From Nocardia nova NBRC 15556 (GTDB lineage Bacteria; Actinomycetota; Actinomycetes; Mycobacteriales; Mycobacteriaceae): a stretch of DNA of 64,000 bases. Position numbers and translations under genes: made by a program. Positions 17,860 through 25,919 of this stretch are shown piece after piece (position 1 is the first letter of the stretch; each line of letters opens with the position of its first letter). The notes under the pieces are model-generated. The model made no database searches, was not told the origin of the DNA, and was given only the letters and a program-made list of their open reading frames with translations. Location of the stretch: positions 27,431-91,430 of the forward strand of contig NZ_BDBN01000036.1 in assembly GCF_001613005.1 (NCBI RefSeq), in the 5' to 3' direction.

Positions 17860-18537
17860 CTAGGCGACGCGGCGTGCGGTGACGATCGAGTCGGGGTCCA
17901 GATGCGCGTAGCTGACGGTCTCACCCGACTGCGGCGCCTGGAGAATCTTGCCATCCCCGGCGTACATGGACACGTGGCCGCCACCGTTCTGGATGACGAG
18001 GTCGCCCGGCTTCAGGTCCTGGAAGGCGACCGGCTTGCCGACGTGCGACTGTTCGAAGCTGGTACGCGGCAGCTGAATTCCGGCCTGCTTGTACGCCCAC
18101 TGCACCAGACCGGAGCAGTCGAAGTTCGAAGGACCGGAAGCGCCCCACACGTAGTCGGCGCCGATCTTGCTGCGCGCAGCGTCGAGCGCGACGTCACCGA
18201 CGCCGTGCTGCTGCTGCGGCTGGCCGAACATGCCACTCATCGGGTTCTGCGCGGCGTTGGGGATGCTGGGCGCGATCGCCTGCGAGCTCAGCGCCTGCTG
18301 AACTCCCTTGATCTGATCCGCGTGATCGGCGAGCACCTGGTTCGCCTGGCTGACTTGCTGGTCGAAATCCGAACCCAACGGAACGTCGAAGTTGCCGACG
18401 CCGGGAACGTTGATCGTGGCCGCCATGGCCGGAATCGCTGGAATCGCACCGGTTGTGGCCGCTACTGCGCCGCAGACCAGCGCACCCTTGACGGAATTCG
18501 GCAGCCGAGATTCCCGTTGCAGACTGTGTTTACCCAC
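17860..18537 (-). CDS. Exported NlpC/P60 peptidoglycan endopeptidase
   Basis: This 225-residue protein begins with a signal peptide (hydrophobic GALVCGAVAATTGAIPAIPAMAA, likely cut after AMA near residue 39). A helical linker (about 50-110) follows, then a C-terminal NlpC/P60 cysteine peptidase domain with Cys141 in FDCSGLVQWAYK and His188 in GGGHVSMYAG. The third catalytic position, often His, appears to be Gln200 (ILQAPQSG). Such enzymes cut D-Glu/iE-meso-DAP bonds in the wall. The start is GTG at 18537 with AGGAG upstream. The transcript begins with a c-di-AMP riboswitch, as is typical of actinobacterial wall hydrolases. Confidence 0.9.
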   Translation of the reverse strand: MGKHSLQRESRLPNSVKGALVCGAVAATTGAIPAIPAMAATINVPGVGNFDVPLGSDFDQQVSQANQVLADHADQIKGVQQALSSQAIAPSIPNAAQNPMSGMFGQPQQQHGVGDVALDAARSKIGADYVWGASGPSNFDCSGLVQWAYKQAGIQLPRTSFEQSHVGKPVAFQDLKPGDLVIQNGGGHVSMYAGDGKILQAPQSGETVSYAHLDPDSIVTARRVA

Positions 18538-18559
18538 CGAGCTGAGTCTCCTGTTTCTT

Positions 18560-18690
18560 CCTTGCCCACGCGCCGACCGGGTTAGCTGACGGGTTCGGAC
18601 CGGGAAGATTCGGCCCTACCCCATCGACCTTGCGACCGAAGAGGATTCACCCCAGTAACCTGGGTCCCCGGTTCAGCGATCGAGCTGCCC
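18560..18690 (-). ncRNA. ydaO/yuaA-type c-di-AMP riboswitch
   Basis: Read on the minus strand, the leader of the NlpC/P60 gene contains the conserved blocks of the ydaO riboswitch in order: GAACCGGGGACCCA, then TGGGGTGAATCC, a variable stem, CTTCCCGGTCCGAACCCG, and TCAGCTAACCCGGTCGGCG, ending about 20 bases before the start codon. Binding of c-di-AMP normally switches such genes off. Boundaries are approximate. The 293 bases beyond it (18691-18983) should hold its promoter; nothing else is evident there. Confidence 0.85.
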
Positions 18691-18983
18691 ACTCGACTGC
18701 TGATTAGGCGGTGACTCAGCGGGCCGCCCCTCTAATGAAGCGACATACTCCGCGAAGTCACGAAGAGATTACGACGGCTCGGTGTTGTTGTCCACCCCAC
18801 ACGACGGCGTGTCTGCCCGCGTGTCGCCAAAACGCCAGGACCACCCCCGATTACAGCCCGACGAATCCATCTGCTATGGAGATCACGGCGCGGTATCCAC
18901 GGCTCTGCCCTCGTTATCGAAACGAGTCGCCCGGGGCGTTACATCCGTGGCATTTCGTCGGCGGCATTAGATCGGCGGCCGAT

Positions 18984-19268
18984 TCACGCCTCACCGTGCG
19001 GACGGACCGCCCGCTCGAGTTCCGCGATGCGTCCTCGCGCGTCCGCCAGTTCTGTTTCCAGCCGACCCAGCGCGATCACGAGCGGACCGACCGCCAGATC
19101 CGCCACCAGTTGCGGATCGTCGTACCCCTGCGCGATCGCGTGCAGGATGTTGTCGCGAATCTGCCGGGCGACGCTCGCTCCGGCCGGCACGTCCCAGGAC
19201 CCGACGACCTCGGCCACCGTGGGGTTCGGCCGATCGCCGGACTGCTGATCTTCCGAATCGGTGGACAT
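18984..19268 (-). CDS. Small conserved-looking coiled-coil protein, unknown function
   Basis: This 94-residue acidic protein has a polar N-terminus (STDSEDQQSGDRPNPT), a middle with SVARQIRDNILHAIAQGYDDPQLVADLAVGPLV, and a C-terminal heptad-like helix (ALGRLETELADARGRIAELERAV) likely to form a coiled coil. No enzymatic motif or signal peptide is visible. The start at 19268 has GGAGGGGTC just before it; an upstream ATG at 19286 lacks one. It is divergent from the AAA ATPase gene, which starts 164 bases away, so the two may share a control region. Function is not known. Confidence 0.65.
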   Translation of the reverse strand: MSTDSEDQQSGDRPNPTVAEVVGSWDVPAGASVARQIRDNILHAIAQGYDDPQLVADLAVGPLVIALGRLETELADARGRIAELERAVRPHGEA

Positions 19269-19432
19269 GACCCCTCCTGCGGGCATTTCGGACCTCGATC
19301 AGCCACCAGCGTAGAGAGCCCCTCGCGCCCGGTCATCCCCGCACAGCGGCTGCCATTCGCTCGGATAGCGCAATCTAGGACATCCCCTATATATCCCGAG
19401 ATTTCGGTGCGAACGCGCTACGGTGTCGGGGC

Positions 19433-20617
19433 ATGGACCCCGTGCGGAATCCGTATGCCCCGGGCGCCGGCCAGCGCCCGCCCGAACTCGCCGGGCGCGA
19501 CAAACAGCTCGACGCGTTCGACATCGTGCTCGAACGCATCTCGCGCGGGCGTCCCGAACGCAGTGTGATGCTCACCGGCCTACGCGGCGTGGGAAAGACC
19601 GTGCTGCTCAACCAACTTCGGTCCACGGCCCGCTCGCGCGGCTGGGGGACCGGCAAACTGGAGGCTCGCCCGGATCAGGAATTGCGGCGACCGCTGGCAT
19701 CGGCGCTGCATATGGCGGTGCGCCAGATCGCGGTCGCCCACCGCAATCCCGAGATGGTCGACGATTTCCTGGGCATCCTGAAGGCCTTCGCCCTGCGCGC
19801 GACCGCCGACAAGGGGATGCGGGAACGCTGGCAGCCCGGTATCGACGTCCCGGCCGTCACCGGGCGCGCGGACTCCGGTGACATCGAGATCGATCTGGTG
19901 GAGTTGCTGCTGGAGGCCGCCCAGCTCGCCCGAGATATCGGCGTAGGCATCGCCGTGTTCATCGACGAGATGCAGGATCTGGGACCGGCCGATATCTCCG
20001 CGATCTGCGGCGCCTGCCACGAATTGAGCCAGGAGACAGCGCCGTTGATCGTGGTGGGCGCGGGCCTGCCACATCTGCCGGCCGTTCTCTCGGCCTCCAA
20101 GAGCTATTCCGAGCGCCTTTTCGGCTACCACCGTATCGACCGACTCGATCGCGATTCCGCGGACCGCGCGCTGATCGCCCCCGCCGAGCGCGAGGCGGTG
20201 GAGTTCACCGAGGAGGCCCTGAAAGCCCTGTACGACAAGGCAGATGGGTACCCCTATTTCGTCCAGGCCTACGGTAAGGCCACGTGGGATGTGGCCGCCC
20301 GCAGCCCGATCGGCGCCGAGGATGTGGAACTGGCCGCCCCCGCGGCCGAGGAGGAGTTGGCGGTCGGATTCTTCGGCTCCCGCTATGAACGGGCAACTCC
20401 GGCCGAGCGCGAGTACATGCGGGCGATGGCCGATCTGGCCGGCGACGACGGGCCGGTGCCGACCGCGGCGGTCGCCCAGGAGCTGGGCCGCAAACCCGCG
20501 TCGTTGTCTCCGGCCCGGGACGGACTCATCAAGAAGGGGCTGATCTACTCCGCCGAGCGGGGCACCATCGGCTTCACGGTGCCGCATTTCGGGCGGTACC
20601 TGCGCGGCGTGCAGTAA
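19433..20617 (+). CDS. AAA/Orc1-Cdc6-like ATPase with C-terminal winged helix
   Basis: This 394-residue ATPase has Walker A GLRGVGKT (residues 49-56), a Walker B VFIDEMQDLG, and a C-terminal DNA-binding-like winged helix (AVAQELGRKPASLSPARDGLIKKGLIYSAERGTIGFTVPHF). The layout matches the AAA_16/ORC-like ATP-binding proteins scattered in actinomycete genomes. Members are often tied to stress or regulatory modules, and some to plasmids or mobile elements, but no mobile genes are nearby here. The sequence before ATG 19433 gives only a weak ribosome site (GTGTCGGGGC). The substrate or partner is unknown; the divergent coiled-coil protein is a candidate. Confidence 0.8.
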   Translation: MDPVRNPYAPGAGQRPPELAGRDKQLDAFDIVLERISRGRPERSVMLTGLRGVGKTVLLNQLRSTARSRGWGTGKLEARPDQELRRPLASALHMAVRQIAVAHRNPEMVDDFLGILKAFALRATADKGMRERWQPGIDVPAVTGRADSGDIEIDLVELLLEAAQLARDIGVGIAVFIDEMQDLGPADISAICGACHELSQETAPLIVVGAGLPHLPAVLSASKSYSERLFGYHRIDRLDRDSADRALIAPAEREAVEFTEEALKALYDKADGYPYFVQAYGKATWDVAARSPIGAEDVELAAPAAEEELAVGFFGSRYERATPAEREYMRAMADLAGDDGPVPTAAVAQELGRKPASLSPARDGLIKKGLIYSAERGTIGFTVPHFGRYLRGVQ

Positions 20618-20679
20618 TTCTTCGACCGCCGATTTCGCCGGAGGCCTACCGGCGGGTAACCAAGCCTTCTACACTCAAA

Positions 20680-20695
20680 TGTGATCCTGATCACG
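20680..20695. promoter_or_regulatory. CRP/FNR-type palindrome before the acyl-CoA dehydrogenase gene
   Basis: TGTGA-TCCTGA-TCACG matches the mycobacterial CRP consensus TGTGA-N6-TCACA at 9 of 10 positions. It ends 17 bases before the start codon and follows a possible -10 (TACACT, 20670-20675), so it would cover the transcription start and act as a repressor site. Confidence 0.55.
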
Positions 20696-20712
20696 TTTCG
20701 AGGGAGGGTCCC

Positions 20713-22668
20713 ATGGCGACAGCCGCGAAAGTTCACGCCACCGAAGAGCAGGCCCGCGCACTGGTCGAGGAGTCGCGCGAAAGTACCTGGGCCAAACCGT
20801 CGTTCGCCAAGCAGATGTTCCTCGGCCGGTTCCGGCTCGACCTGATTCATCCGTATCCACAGCCGGCTCCCGACGACGCGGCGCGGACCGAGGCCTACCT
20901 GGAACGGCTGCGGGCCTTCTGCGAAACGCTGGACGGGTCGGTCATCGAGGCCGAATCGAAGATCCCCGACGACTACGTTCGCGGCCTGGCCGAACTCGGC
21001 TGCTTCGGACTCAAGATCCCGCCGGAATACGGCGGGCAGGGCCTGTCGCAGGTCGGCTACAACCGGGCGCTGATGCTGGTCGGCTCGGTACACGCGAGCC
21101 TGGGCGTGCTGCTGTCGGCGCATCAGTCGATCGGCGTGCCGGAACCGCTGAAGTTGGCCGGCACCGAGGAACAGAAGCGCGAATTCCTGCCCCGATGCGC
21201 GCGGGGCGCGGTCAGCGCCTTCCTGCTGACCGAACCGGACGTCGGATCCGATCCCGCCCGGATGGCGAGTACCGCGACCCCGACCGCCGACGGCGAGGCC
21301 TACGAACTCGACGGAGTGAAGTTGTGGACGACCAACGGTGTGGTCGCCGAACTGCTGGTGGTGATGGCGCGGGTGCCGAAGGGGCCCGGACATCGCGGCG
21401 GGATATCCGCCTTCGTGGTGGAGGCCGACACCCCCGGCATCACCGTCGAGCGCCGCAACGCCTTCATGGGTCTGCACGGGATCGAGAACGGTGTGACCCG
21501 CATGCACAAGGTCCGGGTGCCGGCGCGCAATCTGATCGGTCGCGAGGGCGACGGCCTGAAGATCGCGCTGACCACACTCAATGCCGGACGGCTGGCGATT
21601 CCCGCGCTGTGCACCGCGGCGGCGAAGTGGTCGCTCAAGATCAGCCGCGGCTGGTCGGCGGCGCGCGTGCAGTGGGGCCGCCCGGTCGGTGAGCACGCGG
21701 CGGTCGCGTCGAAGATATCCTTCGTCGCCGCAACCGCTTTCGCGCTGGAGGCGGTGCTCGAGCTGTCCGGGACGATGTGCGACGAGGCGCGCAACGACAT
21801 CCGCATCGAAGCCGCACTGGCCAAACTGTGGGCCTCCGAGATGAGCTGTCGCATAGCCGACGAGCTGGTGCAGATACGCGGCGGGCGCGGCTACGAGACC
21901 GCCGCCTCCCTGCGCAGCCGGGGTGAGCGGGCGGTGCCGGCCGAACAGCTGGTGCGCGATCTGCGAATCAATCGGATCTTCGAAGGCTCCAGCGAGATCA
22001 TGCGGCTGCTGATCGCCCGGGAGATGGCCGATGCGCACATGGCCGCCGCGGGCGCACTCGTGGACCGTCATGCGGCGTTGAAGGACAAGGCCACCGCAGC
22101 GGTCGGGGCGAGTGGCTTCTACGCGAAGTGGTTCCCGCAGTTGGCGGTCGGCCGTGGCACCCTCCCTGCCGGATATACCGAATTCGGCCCGCTGGCAACA
22201 CATCTGCGCTTCGTCGAGCGCATGTCGCGCAAGCAGGCACGCGAACTGATGTACGCGATGGCGCGCTGGCAGGCGAAACTCGAATACCGGCAGGGGTTCC
22301 TGGGCCGCCTCGTGGATATCGGCGCGGAGCTGTTCGCCATGTCGGCGGCCTGTGTTCGGGCGCAGGCCATGCGCGCCGAGGACAGCCGGGACGCGGCCGC
22401 GGCGACGGAACTGGCCGATACCTTCTGCCGCCAGTCCCGGTTGCGGGTCGAGGCCGCCTTCGCCGCGCTCTGGGACAACACCGACGACGCCGACACCGCG
22501 CTGACTCGGCAGGTGCTCGAGGGCCGCTACGAATGGCTGGAATCGGGCGTGCTCGACCCGAGCGAGGGCACCGGCCCGTGGATCGCGGAATGGGAATTCG
22601 GGCCGTCCACCGAGCACAATCTGCTCACCCCGTTCCTGCCGTCCACGCGCGCGGCGGCCGACGCGTAG
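20713..22668 (+). CDS. VLCAD-like acyl-CoA dehydrogenase
   Basis: This 651-residue flavoenzyme introduces the trans-2 double bond in an acyl-CoA during beta-oxidation. It has the ACAD blocks AFLLTEPDVGSDPA (FAD contact), the YELDGVKLWTTNG strand, and IFEGSSEIMRLLIAR, which follows the catalytic region. The extra C-terminal 170 residues (after about 460) are helical, as in membrane-associated very-long-chain dehydrogenases such as VLCAD/ACAD9; standard dehydrogenases have about 380-400 residues. The start at 20713 follows CGAGGGAGGGTCCC. The gene stands alone, with a CRP-type site in front and a terminator behind, so carbon or energy status may control it. Confidence 0.88.
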   Translation: MATAAKVHATEEQARALVEESRESTWAKPSFAKQMFLGRFRLDLIHPYPQPAPDDAARTEAYLERLRAFCETLDGSVIEAESKIPDDYVRGLAELGCFGLKIPPEYGGQGLSQVGYNRALMLVGSVHASLGVLLSAHQSIGVPEPLKLAGTEEQKREFLPRCARGAVSAFLLTEPDVGSDPARMASTATPTADGEAYELDGVKLWTTNGVVAELLVVMARVPKGPGHRGGISAFVVEADTPGITVERRNAFMGLHGIENGVTRMHKVRVPARNLIGREGDGLKIALTTLNAGRLAIPALCTAAAKWSLKISRGWSAARVQWGRPVGEHAAVASKISFVAATAFALEAVLELSGTMCDEARNDIRIEAALAKLWASEMSCRIADELVQIRGGRGYETAASLRSRGERAVPAEQLVRDLRINRIFEGSSEIMRLLIAREMADAHMAAAGALVDRHAALKDKATAAVGASGFYAKWFPQLAVGRGTLPAGYTEFGPLATHLRFVERMSRKQARELMYAMARWQAKLEYRQGFLGRLVDIGAELFAMSAACVRAQAMRAEDSRDAAAATELADTFCRQSRLRVEAAFAALWDNTDDADTALTRQVLEGRYEWLESGVLDPSEGTGPWIAEWEFGPSTEHNLLTPFLPSTRAAADA

Positions 22669-22674
22669 CGATCC

Positions 22675-22730
22675 ATCGGGAAATCTAGGACTGTCTAGCT
22701 TCAGCGATCGAGAGCCTTAGATTTCCCGAT
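22675..22730. terminator. Bidirectional terminator between acyl-CoA dehydrogenase and epoxide hydrolase genes
   Basis: ATCGGGAAATCTAGG pairs with CCTTAGATTTCCCGAT (one bulged T) around a 25-base loop. It fills the gap between convergent genes. Confidence 0.7.
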
Positions 22731-22740
22731 GAAACGTCGC

Positions 22741-23871
22741 TCAGCCGAGATTGCCGAAGAAGGTGCGCAGGTCCGCCGCATATGCCCGCGGTTGATCCAT
22801 CGCGATGAAATGGTGCCCGGGCGGATTGCCCTCGGGCCAGTGCACGATCTTCGCGGTGCGCTCGGCGAGCCGCCGGATACCCGGCGCACCGCTGTACACC
22901 CCGGTCGGGACCTGCGCCGAACCGGTGGGCCAGGCGAAGCCGGTGCTGTCGTAATACGACCACGCGGAGGTGCCGAAACTCTGAGTGAACCAGTAGATGC
23001 TCACGGTGGTCAGCAGCGCATCGCGGTCGATCGCCGCCTCGAGCGAGCCGGCGGCGCTGAAGTCGGTGTACTTCTGCACCATCCAGGCCAGTGCGGCGGC
23101 GGGTGAATCGTTCCATCCGATCGAGAAGGTCTGCGGCGCCGCACGCAGCAGAGCGTGATGGTCCACGCCGTTGACCCAGTCCGCCGCCATCATCGCCTCG
23201 TAACCGGCCCGTTCCGCGTCGGTCAGGATCGGGAGATCGGCCTCTGTGGGAAAGCCCGGACCGGCGGTGAGGTAGAGCCCGGCCACCCGGTCCGGCGCCG
23301 CCTCGGCCATCGCGGTGCCCACGTAGGTGCCGAGATCTCCGCCCTGGACGCCGTACCGCTCGTAGCCGAGCCGGCGCATCAGCTCCACCCACATCCGTCC
23401 GACGCGCTCGGTGCTCCACCCGGTTTCGGCAGGCGCCGCCGAGAATCCGTATCCCGGCACCGACGGTACGACCACATGGAAGGCCCGCGCGGGATCGCCA
23501 CCGTGCGCCCGGGGATCGACGAGAAGATCGACGAGATCGGCGAATTCGGTGAAGGTGTTGGGCCAGCCGTGGTTGAGGACCAAGGGCAGCGCCTCGGGTT
23601 CGGGCGAGCGCACATGCAGGAAATGCACATCGAGACCGTCGATCTCGGTTCGGTATTGCGGGAACCGATTGAGCCGGGATTCCTGTGCCCGCCAGTCGTA
23701 GTCGGTGCGCCAGTACTCGGCCAGCTCGCGGAGCCGAGCCACCGGGACACCCCGGCTGCCGTCCGCGCCGGGCAATTGCGGCGCCCACCGTGTCCGGGCG
23801 AGGCGTTCGTGCAGATCATCGACGTCGGACTGCGGAATATCGATGCGGAAGCTGCGGATCTCTGCGCTCAT
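22741..23871 (-). CDS. Epoxide hydrolase (alpha/beta-hydrolase, N-terminal EHN domain)
   Basis: This 376-residue protein opens with the epoxide-hydrolase N-terminal segment (DDLHERLARTRWAPQLPGA). It then shows the alpha/beta-hydrolase core with LNHGWPNTFTEF (HGWP oxyanion motif), GGDLGTYVG (nucleophilic Asp) and GHHFIAMDQPRAYA (catalytic His). It should open epoxides to diols with water; juvenile-hormone-epoxide-hydrolase-like bacterial relatives have the same layout. The start is set at 23871 (MSAEIRS); ATG 23880 is nine bases upstream and neither has a strong ribosome site. It is divergent from an alpha/beta hydrolase gene 249 bases away. Confidence 0.87.
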   Translation of the reverse strand: MSAEIRSFRIDIPQSDVDDLHERLARTRWAPQLPGADGSRGVPVARLRELAEYWRTDYDWRAQESRLNRFPQYRTEIDGLDVHFLHVRSPEPEALPLVLNHGWPNTFTEFADLVDLLVDPRAHGGDPARAFHVVVPSVPGYGFSAAPAETGWSTERVGRMWVELMRRLGYERYGVQGGDLGTYVGTAMAEAAPDRVAGLYLTAGPGFPTEADLPILTDAERAGYEAMMAADWVNGVDHHALLRAAPQTFSIGWNDSPAAALAWMVQKYTDFSAAGSLEAAIDRDALLTTVSIYWFTQSFGTSAWSYYDSTGFAWPTGSAQVPTGVYSGAPGIRRLAERTAKIVHWPEGNPPGHHFIAMDQPRAYAADLRTFFGNLG

Positions 23872-24120
23872 GAACGCCACGCTATGGGCGGTATAGGCCA
23901 GATTCCGTCCTTGTACGGCGGGAAGGTCTCGATGCCTTTCTACGGCTGTCTACAGAAGTCGGTAGATACGCGAAGATTCTCCCGATCACCGCCCCGCCGG
24001 ATCGTCGGCGTCCCAGCGGCAGCAATTGTGCAACTTCTGCATAACACCAGGTTAGAGCGGTTAACGCGACGGCAATCAATGACGACATCCGGGCAGGAAC
24101 GGACTCTGCAGGAGGACGTC

Positions 24121-25149
24121 ATGTCCACGACGATCGCCACCCGCGTCACCGTCTGCGCCGACGACGGCACCCCGCTGGCCGCCTGGACCTTCGGCCCGGC
24201 CACGGCCTCGGTGACGGTGGTCTTCGTCCACGGTCACTGCCTGCGGACCGAATCCTGGTGGTTCCTGCGGGATGAACTGCTGCGGCAATGGGGCTCGGAC
24301 ACCCGGATGGTGTTCTACGACCACCGCGGTCACGGCGATTCCGCCGGCGCCGATCCCGCGACCTACACCATCGACCAGCTGGGCCACGATCTCGACGCGG
24401 TCTTGCGCGCGGTCGCGCCGACCGGTCCGGTGGTTCTGGTCGGCCATTCCATGGGTGCGATGGTGGTCCTGGCCTACGCTCGCCTGTTCCCGGCCACGAT
24501 CGGCACCCGCGTGGTCGGCGTCGGGCTGATCGCCGGAGCGGCCGCCGGTATCACCGCGGTGGGGCTGGGCCGATTGCTCAACCGGCACACCGTGACGTCA
24601 CTGCGGGTCGCGGTACAGCGGGCGCCGCGGGCGCTACAGGTCTCGAAGCGTTTGGGGCGCCGCGTTTTCGAGCCGATGGTGCGCGAGGCGAGTTTCGGCT
24701 CGCGGCGGGTGAATCCACGCATGGCCGCTCTCGCCACCGCGATGCTCAACGACACCCCACTGCCCACCATGGCCTACTTCCTCGATTCGCTCATCCGCTT
24801 CGACGAGACGCCGACGCTGCGACTGCTGTCCGATCTTCCGGCCCTGGTCCTCGGTGGATCGGCCGACATCATGATTCCGTTCGCGCATTCGGTGGTACTC
24901 GCCGCGCAACTCGGCCGTTCGGAACTGGTGCGGCTAGACGGCGCCGGGCACAGCGTGATCCTGGAACGCGCCGAGGAAGTGGCCGTGGCCGTCGCGGCAC
25001 TCGTGGACCGCGCGCTCGTGCCGTCGGCCGGGACGTCGGCCGGGACCTCCGAGAGCCGTCCGGCCGTCACGGCCGTACTTCCGGTTCTCGCACCTCTCGG
25101 CGAGGTGGAGCCGCCCTCGGTGACGGTGACCCTGCCGGCCGCCGGATGA
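24121..25149 (+). CDS. Alpha/beta-hydrolase
   Basis: This 342-residue hydrolase carries VFVHGHCL near the oxyanion hole, the nucleophile elbow GHSMGAMV, an acid candidate in GGSADIMIPF and the catalytic His in GAGHSVILE. No signal peptide is present. The last 50 residues are an Ala/Pro/Thr/Val-rich tail after the catalytic domain. The start at 24121 follows GCAGGAGGACGTC; an in-frame ATG at 24079 would add 14 residues without a comparable ribosome site. Substrate unknown; esterase or lactonase activity is likely from the family. Confidence 0.83.
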   Translation: MSTTIATRVTVCADDGTPLAAWTFGPATASVTVVFVHGHCLRTESWWFLRDELLRQWGSDTRMVFYDHRGHGDSAGADPATYTIDQLGHDLDAVLRAVAPTGPVVLVGHSMGAMVVLAYARLFPATIGTRVVGVGLIAGAAAGITAVGLGRLLNRHTVTSLRVAVQRAPRALQVSKRLGRRVFEPMVREASFGSRRVNPRMAALATAMLNDTPLPTMAYFLDSLIRFDETPTLRLLSDLPALVLGGSADIMIPFAHSVVLAAQLGRSELVRLDGAGHSVILERAEEVAVAVAALVDRALVPSAGTSAGTSESRPAVTAVLPVLAPLGEVEPPSVTVTLPAAG

Positions 25150-25220
25150 GACTCGGATCCAGCGCAGGTGACGAGATCTTTTTCCATGGGCGACGAGCCA
25201 GAACGCAAATGATCACGTAA

Positions 25221-25236
25221 TGTGTTGTAGATCACG
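25221..25236. promoter_or_regulatory. CRP-type palindrome before the 96-residue protein gene
   Basis: TGTGT-TGTAGA-TCACG keeps the GTG-N8-CAC core of actinobacterial CRP sites (8 of 10 to TGTGA-N6-TCACA). It lies about 83 bases upstream of the start at 25319, a position usual for activation. Confidence 0.45.
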
Positions 25237-25318
25237 ATGTGCGGTCCGTCACAGGTTTGATCTTGCCCTCGGGCGAGATCCGAGCCGGTGATCGGCCCGG
25301 AAGCACCAGGAGGTTTCG

Positions 25319-25609
25319 ATGACACGCAGTGAGATCGCTGAACTGCGCTTCGCAGTCGGACAGCTCCGGCAATGCGTCGGCGCGTTGCGCACCCATTACG
25401 GAGATGCCAATTCGGTCCGCCGGCTGGAGAACGATCTCGAACGACTCACCATCGATGCCGAGGAGTTCGAACACACCCCACCACCCGAGGTGGACAGCCG
25501 CCGCCAGCAGGAGGTCATCTACGTGCCGGACAGCAAGTCCGACGAGGCGGCATGGATGGGCGCGCAGGACGAAGGCCTCGGCTTCCATTCGCGGCCGCGC
25601 ACCAAGTAA
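25319..25609 (+). CDS. Small hypothetical protein upstream of the sdh operon
   Basis: This 96-residue acidic protein has a heptad-like N-terminal half (EIAELRFAVGQLRQCVGALR, then SVRRLENDLERLTIDAEEF), a proline-rich turn, and a C-terminal part with VIYVPDSKSDEAAWMGAQDE. It resembles small actinomycete proteins annotated as hypothetical. The start follows CACCAGGAGGTTTCG, a very good ribosome site, which with the upstream CRP-type palindrome supports a real gene. It precedes the sdh leader by 268 bases on the same strand. Function unknown. Confidence 0.72.
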   Translation: MTRSEIAELRFAVGQLRQCVGALRTHYGDANSVRRLENDLERLTIDAEEFEHTPPPEVDSRRQQEVIYVPDSKSDEAAWMGAQDEGLGFHSRPRTK

Positions 25610-25842
25610 CCGAACATTCACCAGCAGCACGGGCCGTCGCGGCGGCTGTCCATTCCGCCGTGACGGCGCTGCGGCCCGTCGGTTCCCACCCCACCGTATT
25701 CGCGAAGAAGGTCTGAAGTAGCTCGTCATTCACTCGTTGCACCGCCGCCGTCGCGCGCCCAGAGAATGTGGCGCAAATCATAGGACGGGGCGGCGATAGA
25801 TCTTGCCTGGACCGGCCTCGAGTCATAGCCCGGTTGTCGTAT

Positions 25843-25858
25843 GGTGCTCAGCATCACA
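25843..25858. promoter_or_regulatory. Weak CRP-type palindrome in front of the sdh leader
   Basis: GGTGC-TCAGCA-TCACA has a perfect right half and three of five left-half bases, with the GTG-N8-CAC core intact. It lies 20 bases before the leader ORF start, next to a possible -10 (TATGGT, 25840-25845). Confidence 0.3.
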
Positions 25859-25877
25859 TTCGACGCCGGAGGTAACG

Positions 25878-25919
25878 ATGACGTTCCACGGGGTAGACCA
25901 GCGAGGCAGCTTGCAGTGA
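25878..25919 (+). CDS. 13-codon leader ORF coupled to sdhC
   Basis: ATG at 25878 is preceded by GCCGGAGGTAACG, one of the best ribosome sites in the window, and encodes MTFHGVDQRGSLQ. Its TGA (25917-25919) overlaps the GTG start of sdhC as GTGA. The arrangement suggests that ribosomes finish the leader and restart on sdhC, which has only a modest site of its own (GAGG). The peptide has no obvious run of one amino acid, so simple attenuation by a charged tRNA is not indicated. Confidence 0.55.
   Translation: MTFHGVDQRGSLQ

Noticed and set aside
18711..19568. Plus-strand open frame opposite the coiled-coil gene
   Set aside because: It starts in the leader region of the NlpC/P60 gene and overlaps two better-supported genes; no motif is seen.
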